From the NCBI GenBank assembly GCA_016200485.1, contig JACQEP010000005.1, forward strand, positions 1-64,000: DNA of 64,000 bases, read 5' to 3'. Positions 31,590 to 39,979 of the stretch are shown here, piece by piece. Made by a program: the position numbers and the translations under genes. A model generated the notes under the pieces. The model was not told the origin of the DNA, did no database searches, and saw only the letters and a program-made list of their open reading frames with translations. The first letter of the stretch is position 1. Each line of letters opens with the position of its first letter. This DNA is from Gammaproteobacteria bacterium. Lineage in GTDB: Bacteria > Pseudomonadota > Gammaproteobacteria > Tenderiales > Tenderiaceae.

Positions 31590-33868
31590 GGGGTGCTCCT
31601 GTGCATCACTTCTATGGCTTGGCCAAAACTGAGGCCGCCGTCATTACAGGGAACAGATCGATGTAATAACACGTGGAATCCGCCTGTTTTTAATAGGGAA
31701 ACAGTTTCTTCGGTAAGACGGTTATTTTGAAATACACCGCCGCTGAGGCCAATCAAATTGATTCCATATTTGGCTCTTGCCAGTTGACTTTGGGCCAACA
31801 GATTGTGCGCCAGGCTCGAGTGAAAGTCAGCGGCGCGCTGTGCAGATGTGAGTTTATTGTCCTGTAACCGGGTGACGAGCGGATGCCAGTCGCAGCGCCA
31901 GAGCCGGGCATTGCGCTGGTCAATGGGCAGGTCAACGGGATTACCGAAGGAGTTGCAGGTGTGTTCCAACAGCATGGCCGCCTGAGCTTCGTAACTGGCA
32001 TCGTCGCACAATCCTAAGATCGCGGCAGCGGCATCAAATAAGCGGCCAATGGCGCTGGTTTGATGACAGTTCAGATTTTGTTGCCAGGCTTGGTGGACGA
32101 TGCGTGTAGCTTTATTTTCATTCACAGGTAGACCAAGTTCCCAGCATAGCGCGGCAGCGCTACGCCAGGGTTCGTGTGCGGCGCGGTCGTTGCCTTGCAA
32201 ACGCCAGGGGCGGAAACTGCCGACTCGCTGCCAAGTTCCGGGGTGGCCAAGCAGTGTCTCGCCGCCCCAGAGCGTGCCGTCATCGCCAAGACCCATGCCA
32301 TCCCAGGTGAAGACGAGCGCAGTTTCCTTGCACCCATGTTCGCCCATTAACGCAGAGGCATGGGCGTGATGATGCAATACTGTTTCGATTTGATAGTTTT
32401 GAGTTTCGGCCCAACGATGTGCAGTGAAGCCAGGATGGCGATCGCAAACGATGATTTCTGGATTTACTTGATAGAGATTCTGTAACTCATGGCTGAGTTG
32501 AATCAGTAAATCGAGACTGGCGGGACTGCTTAGGTCGCCGATATGCGGAGAAACGACGACACGGTCATCCCAGGCGAGCGTGAGCGTGGTTTTGAGATGC
32601 CCGCCCAGTGCAAGTATGGGTTGGCGAGTAGTCCAAGGCAAATTCAGTTCAAGTGGCGCAATGCCACGACCAAGCCGAATCGGTCGTGCTTGCTTGGCGA
32701 TGATGCGATACACACTATCATCTGCAGGACGCAATATAGTGCGGTTGTGATGCAGTGCGGCGTCGGCAATGTTGCGCAATTTATGATCAACTTCTTGTTC
32801 CCGGTAGAGTACCGGTTCGCCGCTGATGTTGGCCGAAGTAGCCACCAGCGGGCCACCGAATTCGTTGGCGATGAGATGATGTAGCGGGCTGTAGGGTAAC
32901 ATTATGCCAACTTCATTCAATCCAGGAGCAATGGTGGCGGCCAAGCGGCTGTTTTTTTTACGTGGCAACAAGAGAATGGGGTGCTGTGGGTGAAGCAGAG
33001 TTTCAGCACCAAGCGCATCGATGATTTCAATATCACAACGCACAGCATCGAGGCCATCCTCTCCGCGCCAGGGATAAAGTATGGCGAGCGGTTTGGCGGG
33101 GCGATGTTTGCGTTGGCGTAATGTGTCTACCGCTTCGTTATTGTAGGCATCGCATAACAGGTGATAACCGCCAATACCTTTGACAGCGACGATTTGGCCG
33201 TCACGCAGGGCTTGAATGCAGGCGTGGATTGCAGCGTTGTTATCCTCGATGGTTTTCGTTTCACGATAATGATGAAAGCGAAGTTGTGGTCCGCAAGTTG
33301 GACAACTTATGGTCTGGGCATGATAGCGGCGATCTGTGGGATCCGTGTATTCATTTTGGCACTGCGGGCACATTGGAAAGTCGTGAAATGTCGTGTGCTC
33401 CCGTCCGTAAGGGAGTGACTGCAAAACAGTATAGCGAGGACCGCATTCGCTACAGGCGATGAAGGGGTAGCGATAACGGCGATTGTCTGGATCATTGAGC
33501 GCTTGTAGGCAAGCATCGCATAGGCTCAGATCGGGCAGCAGGTGTGGGTGGTTGATTTGATCAGCCGAGCTGTCATGGATTTCAAAGTTATCAGTGCATT
33601 CGGCATCGCAGTCACTGGATTGCAGCAACACTGGTTGGCTAATGGTGGGCGCTTCGCTCAACAATGCCAGTTCGAACTTCAGAACTTGCTCTGAGTCGCC
33701 ATGTGCAATGATTTCGACAACATCGCGCTGATTGCGTACCCAGCCGCCGAGTTTGTAACGTTTGGCGAGTCTGGCAACAAAGGGGCGAAAGCCAACGCCT
33801 TGCACTAGGCCGCCAATCAACCAGCGGCGGGTGAGTATGACGGCATTGTGAATGAGGGCTTGCGGCAT
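31586..33868 (-). CDS. hypF: Carbamoyltransferase HypF
   Basis: 760 residues. It moves the carbamoyl group of carbamoyl phosphate to HypE. In order: an acylphosphatase domain with VQGVGFRPF (about 23-31), two zinc fingers (CDAC, CSEC, CPQC, CPTC between about 115 and 195), a YrdC-like domain with VAVKGIGGYHL, and a Kae1-like domain with HHHAHASALMGEHG near 478. All parts are intact. First gene of hypF-hypE. Confidence 0.97.
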   Translation of the reverse strand: MPQALIHNAVILTRRWLIGGLVQGVGFRPFVARLAKRYKLGGWVRNQRDVVEIIAHGDSEQVLKFELALLSEAPTISQPVLLQSSDCDAECTDNFEIHDSSADQINHPHLLPDLSLCDACLQALNDPDNRRYRYPFIACSECGPRYTVLQSLPYGREHTTFHDFPMCPQCQNEYTDPTDRRYHAQTISCPTCGPQLRFHHYRETKTIEDNNAAIHACIQALRDGQIVAVKGIGGYHLLCDAYNNEAVDTLRQRKHRPAKPLAILYPWRGEDGLDAVRCDIEIIDALGAETLLHPQHPILLLPRKKNSRLAATIAPGLNEVGIMLPYSPLHHLIANEFGGPLVATSANISGEPVLYREQEVDHKLRNIADAALHHNRTILRPADDSVYRIIAKQARPIRLGRGIAPLELNLPWTTRQPILALGGHLKTTLTLAWDDRVVVSPHIGDLSSPASLDLLIQLSHELQNLYQVNPEIIVCDRHPGFTAHRWAETQNYQIETVLHHHAHASALMGEHGCKETALVFTWDGMGLGDDGTLWGGETLLGHPGTWQRVGSFRPWRLQGNDRAAHEPWRSAAALCWELGLPVNENKATRIVHQAWQQNLNCHQTSAIGRLFDAAAAILGLCDDASYEAQAAMLLEHTCNSFGNPVDLPIDQRNARLWRCDWHPLVTRLQDNKLTSAQRAADFHSSLAHNLLAQSQLARAKYGINLIGLSGGVFQNNRLTEETVSLLKTGGFHVLLHRSVPCNDGGLSFGQAIEVMHRSTP

Positions 33869-33914
33869 GTCTCCATCATAGGTGGAGAGGGGCTGGGAGT
33901 GAAGCGAAGATGGA

Positions 33915-33976
33915 TGTGTCGCCTGCGGCGACGGCTTGGTGGGTTACGCTGCTACGCCGCTAACCCACCCTACATT
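33915..33976 (-). repeat. Two-hairpin dispersed repeat, copy B
   Basis: On the minus strand: TGTAGGGTGGGTTAGCGGCG...GTAACCCACC, then GTCGCCGCAGGCGAC. This is homologous to copy A at 26081 over about 55 bp. It lies directly after the stop of the carbonic anhydrase gene. It also shares the TGTAGGGTGGGTTAG end with the element at 37677-37793. Confidence 0.72.
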
Positions 33977-33983
33977 TATTATT

Positions 33984-34643
33984 TTAACCTTCGTTTTGAG
34001 GGGTGATCGCAATCCGATACAGCTCAGAGATTTCATCCTGCTTGCTGACGCACAGGCGCAGGTCGCGCAGCAGACCGTCCTTGATGCTATAGATCCAGCC
34101 GTGGATGGATAGCGATTGGTTGCGCTCCCAGGCCGCCTGGACGATCGTGGAATGACTGATATTGTGAACCTGTTCGATCACGTTCAGCTCGCAGAATTTA
34201 TCCCAGCGTTTGTTTTCGTCCTGGATGGCGTTGAGGGCGTGCTCATGTTTTTGATAGACATCACGCAGGTGGCGCAGCCAGTTGTCGATCAGGCCCAACG
34301 GCTTGTTGTCCATGGCCGCTTTGACGCCACCGCAGCCGTAGTGACCGCAGACGATGATGTGTTCGACCTTGAGCACGTCGACGGCGTATTGGACAACCGA
34401 TAGGCAATTGAGGTCGGTGTGGATGACGACGTTGGCGACGTTACGGTGGACAAACAGTTCGCCCGGTAACAGCCCCACGATCTCATTGGCCGGAACACGG
34501 CTGTCGGCGCAGCCGATCCAGAGAAAATCCGGCGCCTGCTGATTAACCAGTTTTTTAAAGAACTCAGGATCGTTTTGAGTGATCTTTTGGGTCCATTTAC
34601 GATTGTTTTCTAAGAGATTTTCTAGTCGTTCCATGGGTGCCAT
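33984..34643 (-). CDS. can: Beta-class carbonic anhydrase
   Basis: 219 residues. The zinc ligands are in IGCADSRVP and CGHYGCGG, and ELFVHRNVANVV and DLNCLSVVQYAV match E. coli Can closely. It interconverts CO2 and bicarbonate in the cytoplasm. No ribosome site helps choose between the ATG at 34643 and one at 34634. It lies between the two hyp clusters and is divergent from cysH. Confidence 0.95.
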   Translation of the reverse strand: MAPMERLENLLENNRKWTQKITQNDPEFFKKLVNQQAPDFLWIGCADSRVPANEIVGLLPGELFVHRNVANVVIHTDLNCLSVVQYAVDVLKVEHIIVCGHYGCGGVKAAMDNKPLGLIDNWLRHLRDVYQKHEHALNAIQDENKRWDKFCELNVIEQVHNISHSTIVQAAWERNQSLSIHGWIYSIKDGLLRDLRLCVSKQDEISELYRIAITPQNEG

Positions 34644-34774
34644 ATCAGTGGTTGTAAGCGCGGCTAGGATAGCAGCTTGTCGCCCTGGCCGCAAAGCACG
34701 AGAGGGGCACGGGTAAAATAGCTGATGCGTATATCTATATACAAAAAAATAACATAATAAACCATTGGTTATAG

Positions 34775-34780
34775 TATAAT
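34775..34780 (+). promoter_or_regulatory. -10 box of the cysH promoter
   Basis: A perfect TATAAT at 34775-34780 lies in a very AT-rich stretch (34728-34790) between divergent can and cysH. Several overlapping -10-like sequences exist here, so the exact start is open. Confidence 0.4.
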
Positions 34781-34850
34781 TGTATAAAGGTTAATGCAGC
34801 GTAAGATTGAGTGTCCTCGAGCCGGACCGAATTTGAGTGATTGATAGAAG

Positions 34851-35558
34851 ATGGCGGTATCCATGGCAGCTACAGAGAAAATGACCAGCACAGACTCAAT
34901 AGAAACACTGATTCAGGATTTGAATCAGCGCTATCGGCCACTGAATGTCGAAGAAAGGGTAAAGCAACTTTATCGTGACTTTACAGTCGCAGAGGTGATG
35001 CTGACGTCATCATTTGCGGCTAATTCGGCGCTGCTACTGCATTTGTTTGCCACCACAGCGCCGGAGCAGCCCGTGCATTTCATCGACACGGGATTTCATT
35101 TCCCGGAAACCCTGGCTTATAAAGACAAATTGATCGAGCTTTATCATTTGCAGGTCATTGATGTGCGGCCCGAGGACTGGAAACACGAATACACGGTCAA
35201 GGATCAAACCTGGAAGACCGATCCTGATTTCTGCTGCTCGGTGAATAAGGTCGAGCCCTTGGAGGCAATCAAAAAGAATTATAAGGTCTGGGTATCCGGC
35301 TTGATGCGCTGGCAGACCGAACATCGCGCCGATTTGGATGTATTTGAATTTCGGGGTGGTATTATCAAATTTTATCCGTTGGTTGATATCACGAAAGAAC
35401 AACGCGAAGAGTATATTCGTACCCATAATCTGCCGTTCCATCCGCTGGTGGCACAGGGATATTCTTCCATTGGCTGCACGCATTGCACGCGTCCTGGGGA
35501 TGATCGGGCGGGGCGGTGGGTGGAGAGTGCCAAGACGGAGTGTGGTTTGCATCTCTAA
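34851..35558 (+). CDS. cysH: APS-type adenylylsulfate reductase CysH
   Basis: 235 residues. It reduces activated sulfate to sulfite. Unlike the E. coli PAPS enzyme it carries the paired cysteines CC (in DFCCSVNKVEP) and CxxC (in IGCTHCTRP), which bind a 4Fe-4S cluster and mark the APS-using type. The catalytic Cys is in the C-terminal ECGLHL. SSFAANSALLLHL and FIDTGFHFPET are the substrate loops. Three possible ATGs occur (34851, 34863, 34881). It would act with a siroheme sulfite reductase and CysG. Confidence 0.95.
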   Translation: MAVSMAATEKMTSTDSIETLIQDLNQRYRPLNVEERVKQLYRDFTVAEVMLTSSFAANSALLLHLFATTAPEQPVHFIDTGFHFPETLAYKDKLIELYHLQVIDVRPEDWKHEYTVKDQTWKTDPDFCCSVNKVEPLEAIKKNYKVWVSGLMRWQTEHRADLDVFEFRGGIIKFYPLVDITKEQREEYIRTHNLPFHPLVAQGYSSIGCTHCTRPGDDRAGRWVESAKTECGLHL

Positions 35559-35559
35559 A

Positions 35560-35957
35560 TATAGAGATTAAAAAAATCCAACGCAAAGGCGCAAAGGCGC
35601 GGAGAAGTGCCAAAAATTGGCGGGATGCGTGCTCTTTCTCACGACTTGGGAGGGCTGTGAAGAGAGTGACATAAGGTGTCTTTCGTAAAATGCCAGTCTA
35701 TGGACTGAGTTCCACGGCTCAATGGTGAATATTAAAATTGTAATTAAGTGAGGTAAACCCCCGGCTCTGCCGGGGGACTCCCACAGGTTTGACCTATACG
35801 GCGGTCGATGTTCTGGTTTTTTATCCCCTCCTCCTAATTAAGGAGGAGGGGTGGCGGTGAAGTTGATGAAGATTCGCTGGTATGGTGTTCTTCACGCACA
35901 CCACCCCGCCCTCCGGGCACCCCTCCTCATGTCATGAGGAGGGGAGGAAAATAGCGG
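35560..35957. repeat. Cluster of palindromic repeats between cysH and hypD
   Basis: This 400-bp gene-free stretch is built of repeats: a direct GGCGCAAA repeat at 35588-35604; CCCCCGGC-TCT-GCCGGGGG near 35758-35777; CCCCTCCTCC...GGAGGAGGGG (35825-35851); and CCCCTCCTCATG-T-CATGAGGAGGGG (35920-35944). No coding frame is convincing. It looks like a landing zone for palindromic elements. Confidence 0.65.
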
Positions 35958-35963
35958 GTGACA

Positions 35964-35979
35964 GCCGCCTTAAGGCGGC
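35964..35979. repeat. Palindrome spanning the hypD stop codon
   Basis: GCCGCCTTAAGGCGGC is a perfect 16-bp palindrome. The hypD stop TAA (minus strand, 35970-35972) is at its centre. Confidence 0.7.
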
Positions 35980-37040
35980 ACCTGGTTTATATGACACGCC
36001 CCTTCTTCTGACACCATGCACGGCCCGATAGGGCGTTGCGGTGTACAACTTTTACCGAAGAGTTTGCATTCATTAGGGTATATTTTCCCGAGCACGACGT
36101 TGGCGCAATCGCAGCCCGCGGGCATTTGAGTGTTCTGAGTTGTTTCTGACGGAAGATTAAATATATCCTGCGCATCATGTGCGGCGTATTCACGCTGTAA
36201 TTCAAAAGCGGAATCATTAATCTGACCAATGCCGCGCCAGATACCGGGTTTGATTTCGAATATTTGATCCAACAATGCCTGAGCCCGTGGATTGCCTTCT
36301 GGTTTCGCAACATCCGCGTAACAATTGTCGAGAAAGATTTTCCCTTCGAGTTTTTGGCGGAGGATGGAATAAATCGCGGCCAATAAACTTTCGCTGGTAA
36401 AACCGGCGACAGCCGCGGGTAGCTGATGTTCATCGACAATAAATTGCCACTCATTAACGCCCATGATGGTGGCGACATGGCCGGGAGCGATCAGGGCATT
36501 GAATGCTGCATCACTTGTACGGAGTAAATGTTTAACGATCGGCGCTGTTCGTCTGCCAGTGGCCAAGAGGCTGAGATTGGCGGGTAGACCTTGAGCGATG
36601 ACAGCGGCAATCGGTGCCATGGTGGTTTCAAAACCAACAGCAAGAAAAATGCAACGTCGATCTGGATGTTGCTGCGCAATCGCAACCGCTTCTTGTGGCG
36701 TGGCAATAGCGTGCACGTCTGCACCGGCAGCGCGTGCCTGCTCCAGAGATCGAATTTGTGCCTGCGGGCGATTGATGGGTACGCGCAACATATCGCCGAA
36801 ACTGATGATGATTGCCGATTGATCGAGACCGAGATTTATAACGGTTTCAATGGCTTCTTCCGGGCAAATGCACACCGGACAGCCTGGGCCGGGAATGAGT
36901 TCGATGTACGCAGGAAGAATAGTGCGCAATGCGGCGTGAGTGACGGTACGCTCATGACCGCCGCAGACGTTCATGATGCGGACGGGTGAGTCGGGTGCGG
37001 GTAGGCGATGAATGCGCTCCAGCCAGTTTCGTGCAGTCAT
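35970..37040 (-). CDS. hypD: Hydrogenase maturation protein HypD
   Basis: 356 residues from the ATG at 37040; 39 upstream codons overlap hypA and are a shadow. HypD holds a 4Fe-4S cluster and, with HypC, assembles Fe(CN)2CO. Motifs: CGGHERTVTH, GPGCPVC, VGFETT, and the C-terminal cysteine cluster CDCANVVLG, NECKLFGKSC, GPCMVSEEG. All conserved cysteines appear present. hypA lies 4 bp upstream. Confidence 0.97.
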   Translation of the reverse strand: MTARNWLERIHRLPAPDSPVRIMNVCGGHERTVTHAALRTILPAYIELIPGPGCPVCICPEEAIETVINLGLDQSAIIISFGDMLRVPINRPQAQIRSLEQARAAGADVHAIATPQEAVAIAQQHPDRRCIFLAVGFETTMAPIAAVIAQGLPANLSLLATGRRTAPIVKHLLRTSDAAFNALIAPGHVATIMGVNEWQFIVDEHQLPAAVAGFTSESLLAAIYSILRQKLEGKIFLDNCYADVAKPEGNPRAQALLDQIFEIKPGIWRGIGQINDSAFELQREYAAHDAQDIFNLPSETTQNTQMPAGCDCANVVLGKIYPNECKLFGKSCTPQRPIGPCMVSEEGACHINQVPP

Positions 37041-37044
37041 CACG

Positions 37045-37389
37045 TCAAACGACAAGCTCCATGTCAGCAATGTGCATTTGATCGCCATCGAGCAGACGGG
37101 TGTTGTCGCTCTGGCAATGGCTGCAATGCATATGCTTGAGATCGCCCTCGGATTCACAGCCGCAATCGCGGCACTTAAAGCGCAAGGGGATCAGCCGCAC
37201 AATCAGTTCAGCCCCTTCGGCAATTGTGCCATCGGAATTATGGGGGAAAGCCTGGCGTAGTTCTTCGGGATCAATCCCCGCCAGCGGGCCAATATCGAGC
37301 GTGACGGATTTTACTTTGCGGGCCTTGTGTTCCTGGGCAAAGGCCTCTATCTGTTGCAACAGGGATTTGCATAACGAATGTTCATGCAT
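37045..37389 (-). CDS. hypA: Nickel insertion protein HypA
   Basis: 114 residues. The N-terminal MHEHSL supplies the nickel ligands (His2), and the zinc finger has CRDC and CSHC (about residues 74-95). It delivers Ni to the hydrogenase large subunit, usually with HypB, which is not in the window. It overlaps hypC by 8 bp. The fuller frame extending upstream is a shadow. Confidence 0.95.
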   Translation of the reverse strand: MHEHSLCKSLLQQIEAFAQEHKARKVKSVTLDIGPLAGIDPEELRQAFPHNSDGTIAEGAELIVRLIPLRFKCRDCGCESEGDLKHMHCSHCQSDNTRLLDGDQMHIADMELVV

Positions 37390-37627
37390 CTGCCAATTTC
37401 TCCATTGCCAGTCTCTCCATGTCATCGAACAATTGCCAGCGCGTGCGGGCCTCGCTGGCGTCAATCCTTTGTATGGCATGTCCCACATGCACCATCACAA
37501 AATCACCGACCTTTAGCGTTTGATCTGCCAGCAGAAATAGATCGACCTCGCGCGTAATGCCTTTGGACTGACACCGGGCGCGGTGGCCATCAATGGCCGT
37601 AATCTCCATAGGTATTCCGAGGCACAT
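37382..37627 (-). CDS. hypC: Hydrogenase maturation chaperone HypC
   Basis: 81 residues beginning MCLGIPMEI, with the essential Cys2, and HVGHAIQRID-type centre. It carries the Fe(CN)2CO unit with HypD and hands it to the apo-large subunit. First gene of hypC-hypA-hypD, all overlapping or nearly so. No hydrogenase structural gene is within the window. Confidence 0.96.
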   Translation of the reverse strand: MCLGIPMEITAIDGHRARCQSKGITREVDLFLLADQTLKVGDFVMVHVGHAIQRIDASEARTRWQLFDDMERLAMEKLADA

Positions 37628-37676
37628 AACTCAGTATAGCTTCAATACCATTAATTTAGGCAAATAAGCTATAAAA

Positions 37677-37793
37677 TGTAGGGTGGGTTAGTGTTTTTTG
37701 TGTAACCCGCCAAGTGTGCTTGTATTTAATGAGTGCCTCGCGGCAAGGCTGGCGGGTTACGTTGCGAAAAGCTCACAACTAACCCACCCTACA
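37677..37793. mobile_element. 117-bp MITE-like element
   Basis: Terminal inverted repeats of 16 bp are perfect: TGTAGGGTGGGTTAGT at the left (37677-37692) and its complement at the right (37778-37793). Inside lie subterminal repeats GTAACCCGCC (37702-37711) and GGCGGGTTAC (37751-37760). There is no coding capacity. The right end gives the stop codon TAG of the next gene. The ends are shared with the repeat at 33915-33976. Confidence 0.7.
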
Positions 37794-39348
37794 TCGAGTT
37801 TTTCAGGTGGTTTATCAAGGTGCGGGCCGCAGTGTCCATCCCGGAATCAATCTTGATGATCATGTCTGCTTCATCATCAGTCAACGGTTCCTGGGTAGTG
37901 AGTTGCCGGTCGAGGATTTCGAGGGTGGCTTCGGAGGCATCGCGGGCTTGCTGCTGGCGCTCCATGACCCAGTGCCGCAACAGCTGTTCATCAGCATAAA
38001 AGTGAATGATGATGAATTTAATGCCGAGTTCGCGAGCCAGGTGTTGAAACAGTTCACGCTCACTTCGTTTAAGAAACGTGGCATCGACCACGACTGGCCA
38101 GCCACTGTTAATGACGGTACGCGCCAGCTCGGCGAGATACCGGTAGGTGCGTTGGCCGGCATCGGGGCTATAGATGCCGCTACCGGGGGCAGAATCAGTC
38201 CGTGCATCGGGACTTAATCCGAAAAGGCGCTTACGTTCGACATCGGAGCGCAGGCGAATCAAGCCATAATGTTCCAGCGCTGGTTGGGTGAGCGTGGTTT
38301 TGCCGGATCCGGACACGCCGTGGGTAATGATTAACGGTGTCTGATGTGGGATGGTGTATTGTTCCGCCAAAGCGATATAGCGGCGATAGTCACGCAATAA
38401 CGTATCGCGTTGTTGGGGCGTGATGTCTTTTTGTTCCATCCGAATGACAGTGACCTTGGCCCGCACCAGGGCGCGATAGATTTGATAAAAGCGCAGAACC
38501 GCTAAGCCAGAATAATCACCGCTATAGTGTAAATAGGTGTTGAGATAACGCGCCGCAAAGTCCGGTCGGCCACGTTCGGCGAGGTCCATGGTGGTGAAGG
38601 CGACTTCGCTGATGATATCAATCCAGCGCAGGTTGGCGTTAAATTCAATGCAATCGAAAATGACCACCTCATTATCCATCAGCACCATATTGGCCAGGTG
38701 CATGTCACCATGGCAATTGCGGATGTAGCCATTCGCTTTGCGTTCGGCAAAGATGTATTCCAGACGTTGGAAGGTATTTACGCTCCATTCTTGTAAGCGA
38801 GACAGCGCTGCTTTATCAGCGCTGGATTCGAGTAACGGTTCAATGTGCAGAAAATTATCGGTGACCGGCTTGAAAATGGCTTTGGCTGTGCCGTGTGGAC
38901 TTTCGGTCGTTGCAACTTCAATGCGTTGATGAAAGGCGGCGACGCGTGCGGCCAATTGATCGATATGTGCGGGTAGCAGTTCGCCACGGGCTAGCACCCG
39001 ATCCAGTTGTTGTGGCTGATCAAATTGCTTCATCTTCACTGCATATTCGATGGCATCGCCGTCGCCCTCTAGTCGTGGCGAGGCCTCGCTACCAGTAATT
39101 GCTACCACCTCAAGATAAAGTTGCGGTGCCAGGCGGCGATTGAGGGTCATCTCCTGATGGCAATAGTGGCGACGTTGCTCGAGGGTGGTGAAATCGAGAA
39201 AACCAAGATCGACCGGTTTTTTGATCTTATAGGCGTAAGGGCCGGTGAGCAGCACCCATGAGATATGGGTTTCAATCACCTCAAACCCCGTGACCGGATG
39301 GTCAAAGAGCGCGGGATTTTGCAGGGCGGTGAGCAGGCGGCCGGTCAT
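37789..39348 (-). CDS. Kinase-like/P-loop ATPase fusion protein
   Basis: 519 residues. The N-terminal part (about 1-320) is an aminoglycoside phosphotransferase-like kinase fold with CHGDMHLANMVL and IFDCIEF, the catalytic and metal loops. The C-terminal part (from about 335) is a P-loop NTPase/kinase with GVSGSGKTT, as in the conserved family annotated as bifunctional APH/ATP-binding protein. The substrate is unknown; antibiotic modification is not implied. The stop codon and part of the last Met codon lie in the MITE-like element. Confidence 0.85.
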   Translation of the reverse strand: MTGRLLTALQNPALFDHPVTGFEVIETHISWVLLTGPYAYKIKKPVDLGFLDFTTLEQRRHYCHQEMTLNRRLAPQLYLEVVAITGSEASPRLEGDGDAIEYAVKMKQFDQPQQLDRVLARGELLPAHIDQLAARVAAFHQRIEVATTESPHGTAKAIFKPVTDNFLHIEPLLESSADKAALSRLQEWSVNTFQRLEYIFAERKANGYIRNCHGDMHLANMVLMDNEVVIFDCIEFNANLRWIDIISEVAFTTMDLAERGRPDFAARYLNTYLHYSGDYSGLAVLRFYQIYRALVRAKVTVIRMEQKDITPQQRDTLLRDYRRYIALAEQYTIPHQTPLIITHGVSGSGKTTLTQPALEHYGLIRLRSDVERKRLFGLSPDARTDSAPGSGIYSPDAGQRTYRYLAELARTVINSGWPVVVDATFLKRSERELFQHLARELGIKFIIIHFYADEQLLRHWVMERQQQARDASEATLEILDRQLTTQEPLTDDEADMIIKIDSGMDTAARTLINHLKNSM

Positions 39349-39443
39349 GGAGCACCTCGTAAAGTGGGCCTCCCTTGATTATGGCAGAGTTTGGGCGAGA
39401 GATAAGTCCCCGGATGGCTGGCCTTTTTGTGGCATTATCGCTA

Positions 39444-39449
39444 TATAAT
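39444..39449 (+). promoter_or_regulatory. -10 box upstream of the DUF6998-like gene
   Basis: A perfect TATAAT occurs 30 bp before the GTG start at 39479. No good -35 is at the right spacing. Confidence 0.35.
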
Positions 39450-39478
39450 GGGGTAACTGATTGATATAGGCTTTTGAC

Positions 39479-39976
39479 GTGGCGCTGTATTCGCTGGACA
39501 AACTGATCGCCGAGACGCGCCGCATCGCGCGTGACTACAAACTCGCCACTGGCAAGCCGCTGGGGGGCGTCAGTAATGAGATCGCCCAGTTCGATGCCTG
39601 CCGCCTGCTTGATCTGGAACCGGCGCCGCCGGGAGCCGAGGGTGGCTATGATGCCGTCGGTAAAGGCAGTCGCGAAGGTCTGAAATATCAAATCAAGGCC
39701 CGCGTTATTTATGACGAAGGCAAGGCCGGGCAACGCATCGGTCAGCTCAAGCTCGAACAGCAATGGGATTCAGTGTTGCTGGTATTGCTGGATGAAAATT
39801 TCGAGCCCTATGAAATCTACGAGGGCGAACGCTCCGAAGTCACCGAAGCCATCAAAGAAAGCAACCGCAGCAAACGCGGCATGATGTCCGTCGCCCGCTT
39901 CAAAGCGGTGAGTCGTCTGGTGTGGACGAAGGAGCGGGGTGAGGAAGAAGAGGTTTGGGATAATCGGGCGGGGTGA
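39479..39976 (+). CDS. Conserved hypothetical protein (DUF6998-like)
   Basis: 165 residues from a GTG. The centre GGYDAVG...GLKYQIKARVI...GQRIGQLKLEQQWDSVLLVLLDENFE has an Asp, then strands with Gln/Lys (YQIKAR), which could be a PD-(D/E)XK-like core, and RGMMSVARFK near the C-terminus. It is a widely found family without known function. It is followed after 3 bp by an unrelated secreted protein gene. Confidence 0.6.
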   Translation: MALYSLDKLIAETRRIARDYKLATGKPLGGVSNEIAQFDACRLLDLEPAPPGAEGGYDAVGKGSREGLKYQIKARVIYDEGKAGQRIGQLKLEQQWDSVLLVLLDENFEPYEIYEGERSEVTEAIKESNRSKRGMMSVARFKAVSRLVWTKERGEEEEVWDNRAG

Positions 39977-39979
39977 GGT

